Positions 37,001-48,708 of a DNA stretch of 64,000 bases are shown here, piece by piece; position 1 is the first letter of the stretch, and every line of letters begins with the position of its first letter. The stretch is from Branchiostoma floridae. Lineage: Eukaryota > Chordata > Leptocardii > Amphioxiformes > Branchiostomatidae. The notes under the pieces are model-generated. The model did not search any database, was not told the origin of the DNA, and saw nothing but the letters and a program-made list of their open reading frames with translations. A program made the translations under genes and the position numbers. Location of the stretch: positions 427,539-491,538 of the forward strand of contig NC_049993.1 in assembly GCF_000003815.2 (NCBI RefSeq), given 5' to 3'.

Positions 37001-40000
37001 GCCAGGAAAGGGGGATATCGAGGCACAAATCCAGACGAAAAGGGTGGAACATGTTAGTCACCAACTTTTCTATGCAATAGCGGTATTAAATCTACAATTA
37101 TATTGGATTGTAATTTTTTGTATTTTGTGCAAGCGTTCTGGTCCAGGCAAGCAGCCCGCGATGATGATGATAATGATTAAAAGTGTGTAGGGTACCTTAT
37201 TTGTTAACATTTGTATGTTTTATTGTTTCATTGTGAAAGATACAAGGTAGTAATAAAACCCTAGGGACTCATAGATACCTATTACTGTATTAAGCGGTGA
37301 CAGTCCGTACGTAGACACTCACATGATTTGGTTACATGAATGACATCGATTTTATTATGAAATCCATTACGGTAAAACACATTTTTATGATTTTGACTGA
37401 TTTTGCTCAGGGATCGAAATACATTCTCTGCTTATTTGCACTGCTAACGTTACACATGACAAAAATTATTTGCACTGCAACACATGACAAATTTTTTGTA
37501 CCAAAACATTTTTGCGTGCACAGTACAAGAATGACAAATTAGTCGTACTAACTATTTCATTGCGGTCCAACCAACAATTGTATCGATATCAAATGCGTAA
37601 GCACCTAGGTAGAAAGTTGAAGGACTGTGTCTAACATACACGTGAACTAAATCTGTAGCACAAGGGCTATGATCAGTATGCCTTGCAGCATGCGAATGCC
37701 CCAAACATAGAATGTTCAACTCGTATGAATGCCTATTTGTGACGTTGGTTAACATATAAGATTTTAGACGCTCTATCCGGGCAGAAAGAAAAGATCTTAG
37801 GCTTTCGGTCAGTCCTCTGTCCTTCTTAAGTTGAGATGACCAAAAGCCCGTGTCGTGAGCTGACCGCGAGACATCTGTCTTGTGAATGTCTTTTCCACAT
37901 ATCCAGAAGGAAGTAGCTTTCTTATGTGTCAATCATGCGGCAACTTCTAGCATTGAGTGTATTGATTGAAATCCTTTTTGAATATTTTTTTCATATTTGA
38001 CCTGTTTGGTTTATCTCGTGGCAGCTGCTGGGTAAAATGCTTGAGGAAGATCCGAAACAGACGAGACTCCACGGATCCAGACTCGGACAATGTCCTGTCG
38101 GCTCACGGCCGGGGAAACCCTCTCAAGGTAGGAGACGGGATTTTCTGGTCCGATTGTCGTCCTCAACATGTCTGATAGGCAAGTAGCTTGTACGTGAACC
38201 AACCTGTTGTCTACAGCTATGTGTTGAACCGTTTGCCCTGGACATGCCATGGCCTTCATAATCAATGAGAAAATGCTAAACGTTAACAAATTGATAGGTA
38301 GTTGATTCGAATTCAAAACTCGTGACATTTGGGAATAAACTAGAGGTGAACATTTGGAATTCGACAAAATTCTGCAATTCGACAAAATTCTACAACAAAA
38401 TTGAATTTTTGAAAAGTAAAATTCATTATTAATCATTTGAAAGAGGTTTTGATTCTTTTAACTATTGTTTTCGCTTTTTTGTTCTTGTTTGTTTTCATTC
38501 GCTCCCGGTTGTTCCCGGTGTTCCGTAGTAATATGTACGGGTATGGGTATGGGTTGAAATATCTTACTTATCCCAATCTACCATTAATATGTTATAATGT
38601 TTTCTCTTTGGATACTTATTGAAGGTCATCAAGTTGATGGCAGGTCTCGTGCTGGTGTTCACGATGTGCTGGGCGCCCCTCCTCATCTACAACCTGCTCG
38701 TCAAGTTTGAGGTGATTTCCCGCTACACCCAGGCGGCGTACATCCTCAAGCTGGCGCTGCATCTCCTGGCGTACTCCAACAGCTGCGTCAACCCGGTCTG
38801 CTACGCTTTCCTTTCGCGACATTTTAGGTAAGTTTACATACCACTGCGAAAGTTCTAATCCCAATGATCCAAATGGTGACCGGCATACAGTACTCATTTA
38901 AGTTTTATTGGGATACAAATTGACCCCTGGTAATTTTAATCATTTTTTTTTGCTTCCAGTTTTGACTGGTATGACTTATGACCTGGCCAAGTGAGTGTGA
39001 CAACAGTTGAGCTAGGCGGTAGATGGTGCCGCAAGCAGTCATTATAATTTTTTATTGCTTCATAACCATAACACAGTTATGGGTTGAAATATCTTTATGT
39101 TTATGATAATGTTCTTCTTCATATCTTCAGAAGATACTTTAGGCCATTTTTTGCCACCCCCCCTGTACCCTTGGGTTACAATGGCCTAAAATTTGGTATA
39201 GGGGTACATTAGGTATTTATTCAAAGGATCCATGTTCAAGGCAAAAAACACTTCAAATGATCTATTGGGGGATTTTTTGTGGGGTATTTTTTGATTTAAA
39301 GGTTGCCGTGCCGGGGTTGATGACCTCTTTAATTTGTCATTGACCCCACCACCGGTATTGTTAGGTCTCCCAGGTGTGTCTGACTGATCCTATGAGGTGA
39401 TCAGTCAATGAGCTGAAACTTGTTGCAGGGATATGCCTTGGACTTACGCCAAATAGCCAAATTATATTGTATTTTTGCCTCTCTAGTTTTTATCACTTCA
39501 ATGTAATTTTCCATTTTCTTTATGTACTATTTCGTCATTTGTCTTACCATGTAGTGTTCTTGAACAAGACACAAGGATATGAAAACATTCTACTGAAAAC
39601 CACGGACTTCTAACGTTAAAAAGCAAAACAATTTCTTTGTAGGAGTAGCTTCATGCAGAGTTGCAGATGTCTGCCACCCCCTTTACGTGGCAGGTCCCGT
39701 AGTGGCAACTGGATGACCAGCCGTACAACAGTGATGAGGGATACCACGTTCGTCAGCGGGACACGCCGGTCCAAAGCACCAATCCAGGTTGACAGAACGA
39801 CCGAGTTACCAGGTGATGTGAACAGAGATACTGGATACACCACAGACAGCACCTGTACCACCTGTCAGCATCGATGGAATAACAGACACAGCTCTATCCA
39901 AGGCAGCACAACAAGTCGATCTGAGTCACTAGGAAGCGCAAAGCTTCGTGTAACACTGCGCAGATCCAACACTAGCACTACCCATACATGCTCGCTTACA

Positions 40001-40228
40001 ATCCAGACTGTAACTACGTACACTTGTCCAGCAGAATCTACAATTGGGACCGGGAAAGAAAATTGCAGACAACAGAAGCCTTTACGATTTGGAAGACGGG
40101 TAAATTTCCCTAACAAGCTATCAGAAAGCGCAGTATTTGGTATACAGGACCAGAATTATGAAATAGCAACTATTGGGGAACTGAACAACCAGACCCTGAA
40201 ACCAGTTTATTTTGAAACCTCTGTGTAG
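31038..40228 (+). CDS. Rhodopsin-like (class A) neuropeptide-type GPCR, TM5 exon in gap
   Basis: Visible exons: 31038-31432, 34793-34916, 36827-36847 (running into the N gap), 38025-38127, 38625-38827 and 39643-40228 (TAG). The N-terminus has three N-glycosylation sequons (NLT, NTS, NTT). TM1 has GNSVV, TM2 has LADLL, TM3 begins with the conserved C (AMCKI) and ends AIERKFVILNP, TM4 follows in exon 2, TM6 has FTMCWAP, and TM7 has SCVNPVCYAF. Exon 5 carries TM6-TM7, and the last exon is a cytoplasmic tail of about 195 residues with a Cys cluster (SCRC) that could be palmitoylated. ECL2 and TM5 fall mostly in the 148-N gap. The DRY-type motif reads ERK instead of ERY. Peptide-receptor character is inferred from TM6/TM7 and the P.KAR second loop; CCK-like or galanin/allatostatin-like are both possible. 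The upstream TTG-initiated extension was not used; 31038 is the first ATG. Confidence 0.85.
31448..31562. repeat. TGAA tetranucleotide microsatellite
   Basis: Near-perfect TGAA with GGATGAA variants begins about 15 bases after the splice donor of GPCR exon 1 (31432). Confidence 0.95.
32358..32930. repeat. Long CA-rich microsatellite
   Basis: About 570 bases of ACAC, ACGC and ACAT mixtures lie in GPCR intron 1. Long Thr/His frames and Cys/Val frames on either strand are by-products. Confidence 0.95.
33186..34440. repeat. Large minisatellite in GPCR intron 1
   Basis: Units of roughly 25-40 bases combine GTGTTGATGAAGTGTA, an AGTATAGGTGAG block and GCGATGGTGTG. The first part (33186-33440) has a longer unit with GAGGAAATGTTGTGG. 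Both strands stay open for long distances because many units keep the frame; no protein is implied. Confidence 0.95.
35266..35458. mobile_element. About 190-bp MITE with long GC-rich inverted ends
   Basis: TTAGGTCACATTTCCAAACC followed by GGGGCCCGGCCGGG is mirrored at the other end with few mismatches. The interior is AT-rich with no coding capacity. It lies in GPCR intron 2. The family is not assigned. Confidence 0.75.
36848..36995. other. Assembly gap, 148 N
   Basis: The gap starts 21 bases into a putative GPCR exon (acceptor at 36826, reading TTVPFEG). It probably hides most of extracellular loop 2 and TM5. Confidence 0.95.
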
Positions 40229-41060
40229 AAGACAAACGGCAAGGTCAAATCATAACTTGTTTTTCCTTGTCTTGAACAGGAACAATTTTTCGATTTCAGC
40301 AATGCCAGTATTCAATCCACTAATCTACAGTAGAAATTTCCGATGTTGCCACATTATATAGTATAATGATTATATTCTACTGTATTATAAAAAACTAATG
40401 TTTCATCAGGTGACACAGAATCACTTGGTGTTGTCATTGTTAAGTCCTCTATATCTGCCTATCAATATCTGTAACTTTATGTATCTAAGTATGTATGGAT
40501 CTATGAAATCTATGTCTATGATGTATCAACCTATATAAAAATTTATGTATCAACACTATGCTTTGTTATTTTCTCCGATTTTTTATAGATATTGCGGAAC
40601 ACGTAAAAGTATGTCTTAGAAGACGACAAAATACACAAAAAGAAAGAAAATCCGTTCTTTATCTCTGAAACTCGTTGAGTATCTTTCAAACCCCGCAGTG
40701 ACGCAAGCGTGACACAAGTGCGGTGGGAGCGCACCTTAACATGCATGAAAAGCTGACAACTGCTATGTAAGGTGAACAGTTTACGGAAATTAGCCTAGCG
40801 CTCCAGCCAACTCGCTTCTCGCTCAGTGGTGGCCTGGCTACCAGACGCAACGGCTCTCCCCTTAGTTTGTCGAGCGTGCTCAGCAAGCAAAGGAAGGGAG
40901 CCAGTGGTAACGGTAACTATGGAAGATGGTACCTCTGCCAGATCACCACCCTCAGGTTGAAGGAAGGTGCGATTTAGAGATCTGTCATATAATAGAATGC
41001 ATTGTTGATCCAGCAATTTCATGCAAAAATACAAGAGCCAAAATATGGCATCGGCATAGC
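40229..41060. other. GPCR 3' UTR and spacer, nothing further recognised
   Basis: AT-rich sequence with TCTATGTAT-type simple runs near 40440-40550. No exon or RNA gene is supported. Confidence 0.5.
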
Positions 41061-41069
41061 AAAAGGGTA

Positions 41070-41290
41070 GGGTGTTTGGCCCAGACCCGAGAGTTCCCAG
41101 GGGCTAATCCCCTGACATGCTCCGTTGACATTGTGTCCCTCGGATAGGATATCATATGGAGGAGAGCCACGGTGACCTTGCTCATGTTAAAGAATCCACC
41201 ACACATATCTACATGTGCAGGGGTCCTTCATGGTGTACGTACTGCCTGGATATGCAGCTTGTACTCTACAGTAAAAATCTGGTGTGTTAC
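41070..41290 (+). mobile_element. SINE-like repeat with conserved core, copy 2
   Basis: A head with GCCCAGACCCGAGAGTTCCC precedes the core TGTCCCTCGGATAGGA, ATGGAGG, CCACCACACA and GGGGTCCTTC. The core matches 24303-24406. The order suggests a tRNA-like head plus central domain, but the head is too degraded to assign. Confidence 0.5.
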
Positions 41291-41299
41291 TCCATGAGG

Positions 41300-43289
41300 C
41301 AGTCCAGCAAAACAAAGAAAGGCTAAAGCTAAAGTTGCCATACATCACATTGTGATGCGTAGGCTCGGCACCCATCTCCGTTTCATAGCCCTAAAACAAA
41401 CAAAAACATCAAAACAATTTTGACATTTTTTATTCCATATACTTAGAACATGACATTGTATGTTCTCATGGGTAAGTTTACCTACTGCACAATCTCAGAA
41501 CAACCTCGACCATTGCACCATTATACAAGCGTCAAGAGGATATCATCCATATAAAACATTCGAGTATTAAATGATACACATTTGGGAGGATCTGAACACC
41601 TTGTATTCAAAAATTCAATGCTATCAATTTTTTTTAATTAACTGTTTACAATAACATTACCAGCAATAACTATAGGCTCAGTAACTGCACAATCAAGGAG
41701 ATATGCTACAACTCAAAATAAGTTAATCAACATACACAATGTACTTTGTTTAACTAGATTTGGACCATGGAAAACAGCCAAGTCAACACTTTTACCAAAA
41801 AGTAAAGCTGGCTGACCAAGTGAAGAAAAATTAGTCATTTTTTTTGCATAGATCGTTCTTATTTACATGTAGTTTGTAACAATCTTGTAAGCCAACACAA
41901 ACATTATATTTTACTACTGGTGCATTCATGCTGTATATATACAGAGGGAGAGATAGATTAAGAGAGAGAGAGTTCAAACTTGAGAGGCCTTTTCTTCAGG
42001 ACATATTCTTTACAGCTGTGGGGTGGATGACCTGGTCATTTACTTCTGAAGACGACTGTAGTAGGGCATGTGATGTGTTTCCACATTTAGTCCACATTTA
42101 GTTCAGTTTCAGCTCTATGATGTTAACTATCAACATAGTTGGACTTTCATGCTGACATGTAGTTCAAGTACATAACAATTTCTTTTACATTACCTTCCTA
42201 CCTACCTAAGTCCCTTGACCACTGGTTGTTGGTCAGTTTTACAAGCTTATTACATAGGTAAACATTAATATTAGCAACAGTATCATGGCATAACACACTC
42301 AACTGTAGTAGTTAAACTATCTACACCTTCTACATTAGACATTAATTTGCATCTGTCAACATTTATTTTTGTGTTAATCAAAGTGTGATGCCCATGTACA
42401 TGTACTTGTAAGCAAGGTACGAATATACATGTACATGTATATTCAAACTGTTAGCTTCTTTGTCAGGATTTATGATAATAATGTTTTATTGCAAATTCAT
42501 GCCCATGGGGCTAATTGCAAGTGAAGAAAGACTAGATACATGAAATGAATGAATGTGGTCTAGATACATGTAGATAATCTAAATTCTAACATACAAATAT
42601 TAAGTGGATGAATGTACATACAGTACAGAATAGGGTATTATGACCCACCCTCATGAGGTGTTTATGTTGCCATAATTCATCGTCGACTGAATGAACATGC
42701 GTAGCGAGGTCATTTATAAGGTGGTTAAAGGAACCAACCAAAGTGGATCATTAACCTTATTATCATATACTAGATATGATGAATCCCAATGGCGCAGTCA
42801 CAGTTTTTGTTTGTCCAGCCTTTTTTCTTTGCTGGCCCTGGCCAGACTGTTGCTCTCCCTGCCTTCCCAACTTTACCTGCATGGCCATTAGTGATAAAAT
42901 CTCCCCACTCCCTCCACAAGCCAAACATCACTGTTTCTGATCAAATCCTACACATCCAACACATTTGAACAGTGCTACCATTTTGGATCCATTCATCCCT
43001 GAATGAAAATTCAGATTGGACAATTTCCTGTGTATTGTTCATTCTGATTTGGCCTGTTTTTTGGTTAACATTTTGAAAAATCTAGAATGGTTGACGTCAC
43101 CTGGCTATATGATAATTTTCCATACAGACACTTGTTCCATTGTGTATATGTCAGAGTCTATAGACAAGGCTCTTGCAGCATAAACACAGTTCGTTTCCAC
43201 AAAGTTTCTTTCGAAGCTTTTTAAATGATTTTGACCTGCAAGTGAAGAACATTCCAATCTCATCATGCAGATGATTATAGACCACAGGT
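41300..43289. other. Convergent intergenic spacer between GPCR and HD phosphohydrolase genes
   Basis: Holds the 3' UTR of the minus-strand HD gene; a TTTATT at 42485-42490, read as AATAAA on the minus strand, is one candidate end. A short AG run is at 41944-41973. Nothing else recognised. Confidence 0.4.
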
Positions 43290-43421
43290 GAGGTGTGTTG
43301 AGCTCATGTTGCAGGCAGCTCCAGACCTAAGGTGAGGTGTGTTGAGCTCATGTTGCAGGCAGCTCCAGACCTAAGGTGAGGTGTGTTGAGCTCATGTTGC
43401 AGGCAGCTCCAGACCCAAGGT
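43290..43421. repeat. 44-bp tandem repeat derived from the end of the HD-gene terminal exon
   Basis: Three copies with units starting at 43290, 43334 and 43378. The unit closest to the gene contains the last codons (LGLELPAT) and the TGA. The other two lie downstream in the 3' UTR, so the stop codon and the preceding codons are triplicated. Confidence 0.9.
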
Positions 43422-46400
43422 GACATTGATGGCCTGTAGGTGCTGGATCTCCCGATGAAGGTTCTGTCTGGCCTGCTGCTCAAACTGCTCACGGAACTCT
43501 TCTGTACTGAAGATGTTGGTAACTTCTGACAGTGTCTTCTTTAGAAACTGGTGAAAGAAAGAGAGGGAAAGTGATATTGGTCCAGTTAAGCTCATTGATT
43601 GAAGAGCTTTTCTTTCACTGGTTGTGACAGAGAAGATAGATGCTATATACAGTATTTATACAGGTTCATTGTACTGGAAAAAAGCCCCAACAAGGGACAA
43701 CAAATAGTGCTTAATGTCAATGAGCCAGTTCAGCTTATATTCTCTTCTATGTTCTAAAACCTTTCATAGATCGACAAATTTGTACTAAAAAAACATGACA
43801 ACATTGCTGTTTACCACAGACAGTATACAAGGATAATTTTGCATGTAACATTATATCAAATTTTTCAAATTGTATGCAAAATTTATGCCAACATGCAATT
43901 TCACACAAATATTGTAACAAAAAAACATCAACAATTGTAAGCAAACATGTGCCATAGGTTCTGGTCCAGACTTACAAGCTGAACCTGAGTCCGGACCTGA
44001 ACCTGAGTTAATGCAGCACTACCCACAAAGTCTTCTGCACAAACATGTACAATGTAGTTTTCCCACCTTGGCTCTTCTCTCCCGGTACTGGTCCAGGGGA
44101 ATGTGCACATACTCTTGTCTGATCTGTTCTGCATACACATCATAATCTGCCAGTAAAATAAAAACATATATCTTTGTACCAGGAGTCACTCTGGTGAAGG
44201 GGATAGGGATAGACAAGCCCATTGGCCTAATTACCTACAGCAATTGAAAGTGCTGATTGGGCAAGTGCATGTCCTACATGTGTACTGCACTTGCTCAATT
44301 GAGACATTGAGATTTTTTCATGGGTGCAATTTTTACATGGATACATGGGTAAATATTGGACCAGTTATATGCTTTAAACTGAACTACAATAATCTAGACC
44401 TGTAGAGTTTGCAGAACTACAATTCTAGACCTGTAGAATTTGCAGAACTACAATTCTAGAAATATCTATCTCTGGACATTTTGATTACCTTGTTCAGGCC
44501 AGCCCAACACTGACATGTCGAAGTCCAAAAAGTAGTGCTTATCTTTTGTGCCGTACCTGGAAATTTACACAGTGTCACATAAACGTTATTTGCATAACTT
44601 TGGGTATTTTGTTATATTTCAATCCATGCTACAGTATGGATTGAAATATTTTGTTTTTTGCCTGTTCTAAAAACATGTGGCCACAATAGAGTCCATTCCA
44701 AGACACCATGCGGATGTTTGTTGCCAAATGTTTAGAATTGATTTTAAAGTTTTGTAATCATATGTCTAGGACATTTGATACTTCAGAAATATTTTCAACA
44801 CTGTTTCAACTTTATAAATATTTCCCTGGTCCTGTAAAACTTTGGAAATATTCATGGTGTGGAATTGGATACTTCTAATGGTTTCTAGCTAATGATAACA
44901 ACATTCTACCATTATTTACCATTTTCTACCATTTTCTACCATTTTTTGTAAATGGTTCGGTGGGCTGGGAAGATAGCAATTCACACATCCTTGCAAAGTA
45001 TGGTTGGGTGCCATGCAACAATGGCCCACCACAAAGGATCCACCAGTGCCCAGCAGTGAAATCTAAAAATATACAGATGCAACAATATGGCTTACTTTTA
45101 TGGGGGCAATAAACTAATTTACCATTTGGCCAGGTTGACCATTTTTTGTAAATATTTGTAAATGTGAAACAATCACAGAGAGATTTCGCAATTATTCTAA
45201 ATAAAGATATTTTTGTACAGTTACTTTCAAAATGTTTCTAAAATATTCAAAGAAATTCAAATAAATGAGTATTTTCTTAGTCAATGTTTTGAAAATAATT
45301 TAATTATTGTGGCTCAGATATTCTTTTATTCAAAATAATTCAGACTAATGATAAATATCGCCTAAAAACCCTCATGGTGTCTTGGAATGGACTCTAGCAT
45401 CCCTGGTCAATCAGAGAGGGCCACATACACTGTATCCCTTGTGTCCCTCTTTAAACAACATTGGCGATACAAACATTACTGAAATGGCATGGATGGACAA
45501 ACCAAGCCAGGGAAGAATGTCTAGTCCTGTCAATAAGCAATATTTGTTTTTTGCTGTTTTTTTTCTTCTTTTCACCCTTGTGCATTAGTTGTATCCAGAG
45601 GATGTCATACATATTAAACTAAGTATCTATTCCATGTAATTGTTTGATCCGGTGTACAATTATGTACATGCATGTCAGTTCATGAGTTGTGTATGAAGAA
45701 GTTTGCAAAGCTGACCTGTCCTTATTCCTGTGTTCCTTAGTGACATGCTCCTTAGTCAGCAGGATGAGTCTCTCTGTTTCACGGATACAGTCAGGGGGCT
45801 GAAACATAAACCACCACCACATAGTTAAATCGATTGCAAACTTCCAATATTCAAAACAAGCTGATTGTTTGGTTAGGCCACACCAAGTCTATTTGTTGTT
45901 TCTTGGATTTTTTTCAGAAACAAATTGGGTTGGTTGGTCGAAAAAAATTTTTTAAAAGAACTTTTGCAAAAAGTAGGAGAGATCGAGAGGCTTACTCAAG
46001 TTACACAACAGAAATAACAACATTTCAACATTTAAGGGGTCCCTGGTAGCAAAGTTCAAAGTTTGAAGAAAAATGATAAATGTACCGTCAGTACCGTAGC
46101 TATGGGACTACTACTACTACCGTCCAAAATAGACACGTACAGCTACTGGGATTTGAGGTCCATAGTTAATTTGAGAAAGGAGAGGCATTGAAATTTTGTC
46201 AACACGAGGTGTGGCCATCAATTTGAAATTTTTTTTTTTTTTTTCAAATTGGAATAGGGTTGGGAAATCCGAGAAGCAACAAATAAAATTGGTGTGGCCT
46301 TAAGAGGAATCATGCAGGGCACATAATATCAACCTTCCCCAATAAGGTTAAGTCCTCGTCAGCATTCATGTGTCTATGTATCTGTCTGTGACCATCAGAA

Positions 46401-48467
46401 CTCCAGAATACCTGCCAGTGGTTGGATTGACTTCAACACCTATTGACCACCAAAAAATCAAAAGTATTTCCACGACCAAGATACCAAATAAGGGTCCTGC
46501 TGCAGTACCAAGGTTGGCCATCAGGGGGCCCAAATCGACCTAGACCATAAGGTCCACAACACCTACCCACATACCAAATATAATCCCAATCACCTGAAAG
46601 ATTGGAGATTGGAGCTGCACACTAGAACTAATGTACACACATGCAGAACTAACATTACCTCCATTTTCTAGGAGGTGACAATGATTTGAATATGTTTCTG
46701 GTCATACCAATTTGTACCTTATAATCTGCTATATCAAAGGATGCTAGAATGAAGTATGAAGAATACAGGCCTAAGCAATTTGTGGCCAATGATGGCTGTA
46801 CTAGTATGTAACAATACTTAAGTGTCCATTAGTTATCATGGACCAGTGCAGGTTTTGCGCTGACAGATATCACCAAACTGCATAGCTCCAATTTTTGCTG
46901 CATCAAAATTCAAATAGCTCCTGGACCAATTTTTCTTGCGTCAAATGAATGTTTAGACTGTCTATGGAGGTGAGATTTGAGCCTGTGTACACAATGTACA
47001 ATAGTGATCATACAGGTTCAGGAACGTTGACAGATACATGATCATGTTAGACATAGGCAATTCTCTTCCACTGTCAGATATCATCTTGTTCAGATATAGA
47101 CTAAGTTAATCTTATTAAACTTTCAGAATCGTTGATTATAATTGGACTAAGAAATAACTATAGACAAACAATAAAAAATGAACATAATAAATTGGTGGTG
47201 GGAAAACAGTGATGAAAAGAGACATTACGCATTACAAACAGCTGATATGACTTAACATGTCACCTTTTGCAGATTCTCCGTGGCAAAGTGGTGGAACATT
47301 TCTGCACTTCTGGCTTCATTGTCAGAGGCCTTGGCATCATAGACAATACTGAAAATTAAAACAATAATGTTATATGATCCAGATACAGTTTTATGCCATA
47401 CATTATGGTCCTTTGCTTTTAAGAAATAATGAATAAAGCTGACAATTACTAGATGCAAATATTTTACAAACTTAAAGTATTATTCATTTATTTATGATAT
47501 GAAAACTTTTGAACAATAATTTTGCTTTGTTCAATGATTACAATAAATATGCAAATAGGCAATCAGTGCTAGGTACTTACTCATGAAAGAAAATAGCCCA
47601 TGCCACAGCATTCTGGTTTTGTATTTTGTGCCTGTGGTTGTCAAAGTGCAGAAACATGCTGTGCACATGGGACAGGTTGTGATAGAAACGCCACGGCTCA
47701 CAGTACCTGGAAGACATAAGCATGTACCATCAACATCTAACCCATGTAACGTTACCTCTGATGATGTCTACAATGGTTGAGATGTGGATAATGCTATTTT
47801 CATTATTTACCCTCAAATATTCAAAGACGAAGGTTAAGGTTATGCTCTAGCCTGTCAGGCTTTTGGCCGGGTGCTTGGTTTTGGAAGCTTGGCTGCCCTG
47901 GTCTGGCGTGTAGGTCGCGGGTTCAAATCCCGGGAGCGAGCTTCGGGTAAAAACTGTTCTACTTGCCTCTAGTATTTCACTGGTTCCCACACCGGGAATC
48001 GAACCCGGGCCTTGGCGGTGACAGCGCCAAATCCTAACCAACATGGTCGGTTGGCAGTGCTTGAACCCAACTGTTTATACACTGTCGCCTCTAGTGTTTC
48101 AAAGGTAAAGGCCCAATATTGAAAACAGTCCTTGTTTTGACCATTTTGATTTACATAACGTTACCAACGTCCAGACAAGTTTTGTTTTCTATTTCCGGGC
48201 CTTTACCCTTGACATACATGTAACTGTACATGTACAGTATTTACCTGCTATTTACCTAGAATTCCTGTCGCCGCACATGCGTTCTGATCTCTATGAAAGG
48301 GCTTATTTATGACCTACACCATGTAAGCTATCCTCCCCTGGGACGTACCTATCCTTGACGACCCGCCACCATGCCTGGCTCGCCTCCGCCGTCCTCACCA
48401 TGTCTCGGGAACACAGTTCTGTCCACCGCTCGTACAGCGGCGCCTCCACGGTACCGGTACCGGACAT
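43392..48467 (-). CDS. HD-superfamily metal-dependent phosphohydrolase (COG4339-like)
   Basis: Seven exons in transcript order: 48349-48467, 47581-47706, 47264-47348, 45716-45798, 44489-44556, 44067-44146 and 43392-43547 (TGA). All phases match, giving 238 residues. Metal-binding landmarks are in order: the FYHNLSHV histidines (about 49-53), the HD doublet at 81-82 split by an intron (WAIFFH, then DIVYDAKASDNE), and the late aspartates in FLDFDMSVLGWPE (149-151). This is the pattern of the predicted metal-dependent HD phosphohydrolases found mainly in bacteria and scattered eukaryotes; the substrate is unknown. The chosen start (MSGTGTVEAPLYERW) is the nearest ATG before the conserved region. 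An in-frame ATG at 48629 would add a 10-residue repeat (SVGLFSTRGR). The terminal exon is partly tandemly repeated after the stop. Divergent from METTL4. Confidence 0.88.
45873..46302. mobile_element. MITE with GGCC ends and TTA target duplication, copy 1
   Basis: The element is 424 bp (45876-46299). Inverted ends read GGCCACACCAA and TTGGTGTGGCC, extended by an imperfect ATTTGTTG...TTGGATTT arm, and TTA is present on both sides. A 3-bp TWA duplication is typical of PIF/Harbinger elements. It lies in intron 3 of the HD gene. A relative is at 61993-62448. Confidence 0.75.
47965..48101 (-). mobile_element. tRNA-derived insertion (tRNA-Asp-like) between direct repeats
   Basis: On the minus strand, 48055-47984 carries an A-box-like TTGGTTAGGATTT, an anticodon arm TGGCG-CTGTCAC-CGCCA (anticodon GTC) and a B box GGTTCGATTCC in a perfect T-arm, then GTGTGGGAACCA. 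The 5' acceptor strand does not pair, so it is not a functional tRNA. Near-identical repeats GCCTCTAGTATTTCA (47965) and GCCTCTAGTGTTTCA (48087) flank it like a target duplication. A second B-box-like GGGTTCAAATCCC lies at about 47920 on the plus strand. It lies in intron 1 of the HD gene. Confidence 0.55.
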
Positions 48468-48490
48468 GGCACGGGCTCCAACCGTACCAA

Positions 48491-48600
48491 ACAAGCCTAC
48501 ACTCCGTCCACGCGTGCTAAACAAGCCTACACTCCGTCCACGCGTACTAAACAAGCCTACACTCCGTCCACGCGTGCTAAACAAGCCTACACTCCGTTCA
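48491..48600. repeat. 30-bp tandem repeat next to the HD-gene start
   Basis: Nearly four copies of ACAAGCCTACACTCCGTCCA plus CGCGTGCTAA, period 30. It is a multiple of three and open on the minus strand, so it could encode an N-terminal 10-residue repeat if translation starts at 48629. Otherwise it is 5' UTR or promoter. Confidence 0.9.
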
Positions 48601-48708
48601 CAAGATCGGAAGAGCAGACAGACTGACATTTTATAAAATATTGTCCTCTTTGTTCACAAGATCGGAAGAGCAGACAGACTGACATTTTATAAAATATTGT
48701 CCTCTGTG
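48597..48708. repeat. 56-bp direct duplication containing an adapter-like 13-mer
   Basis: Two adjacent copies of a 56-base unit starting TTCACAAGATCGGAAGAGCA and ending in a TATAAAATATTGTCCTCT stretch. The AGATCGGAAGAGC core equals the common start of Illumina TruSeq adapters, but the following bases do not continue the adapter. Confidence 0.85.

Noticed and set aside
47984-48055. Functional tRNA-Asp gene
   Set aside because: The anticodon and T arms are good, but the 5' acceptor strand does not pair with the 3' strand.
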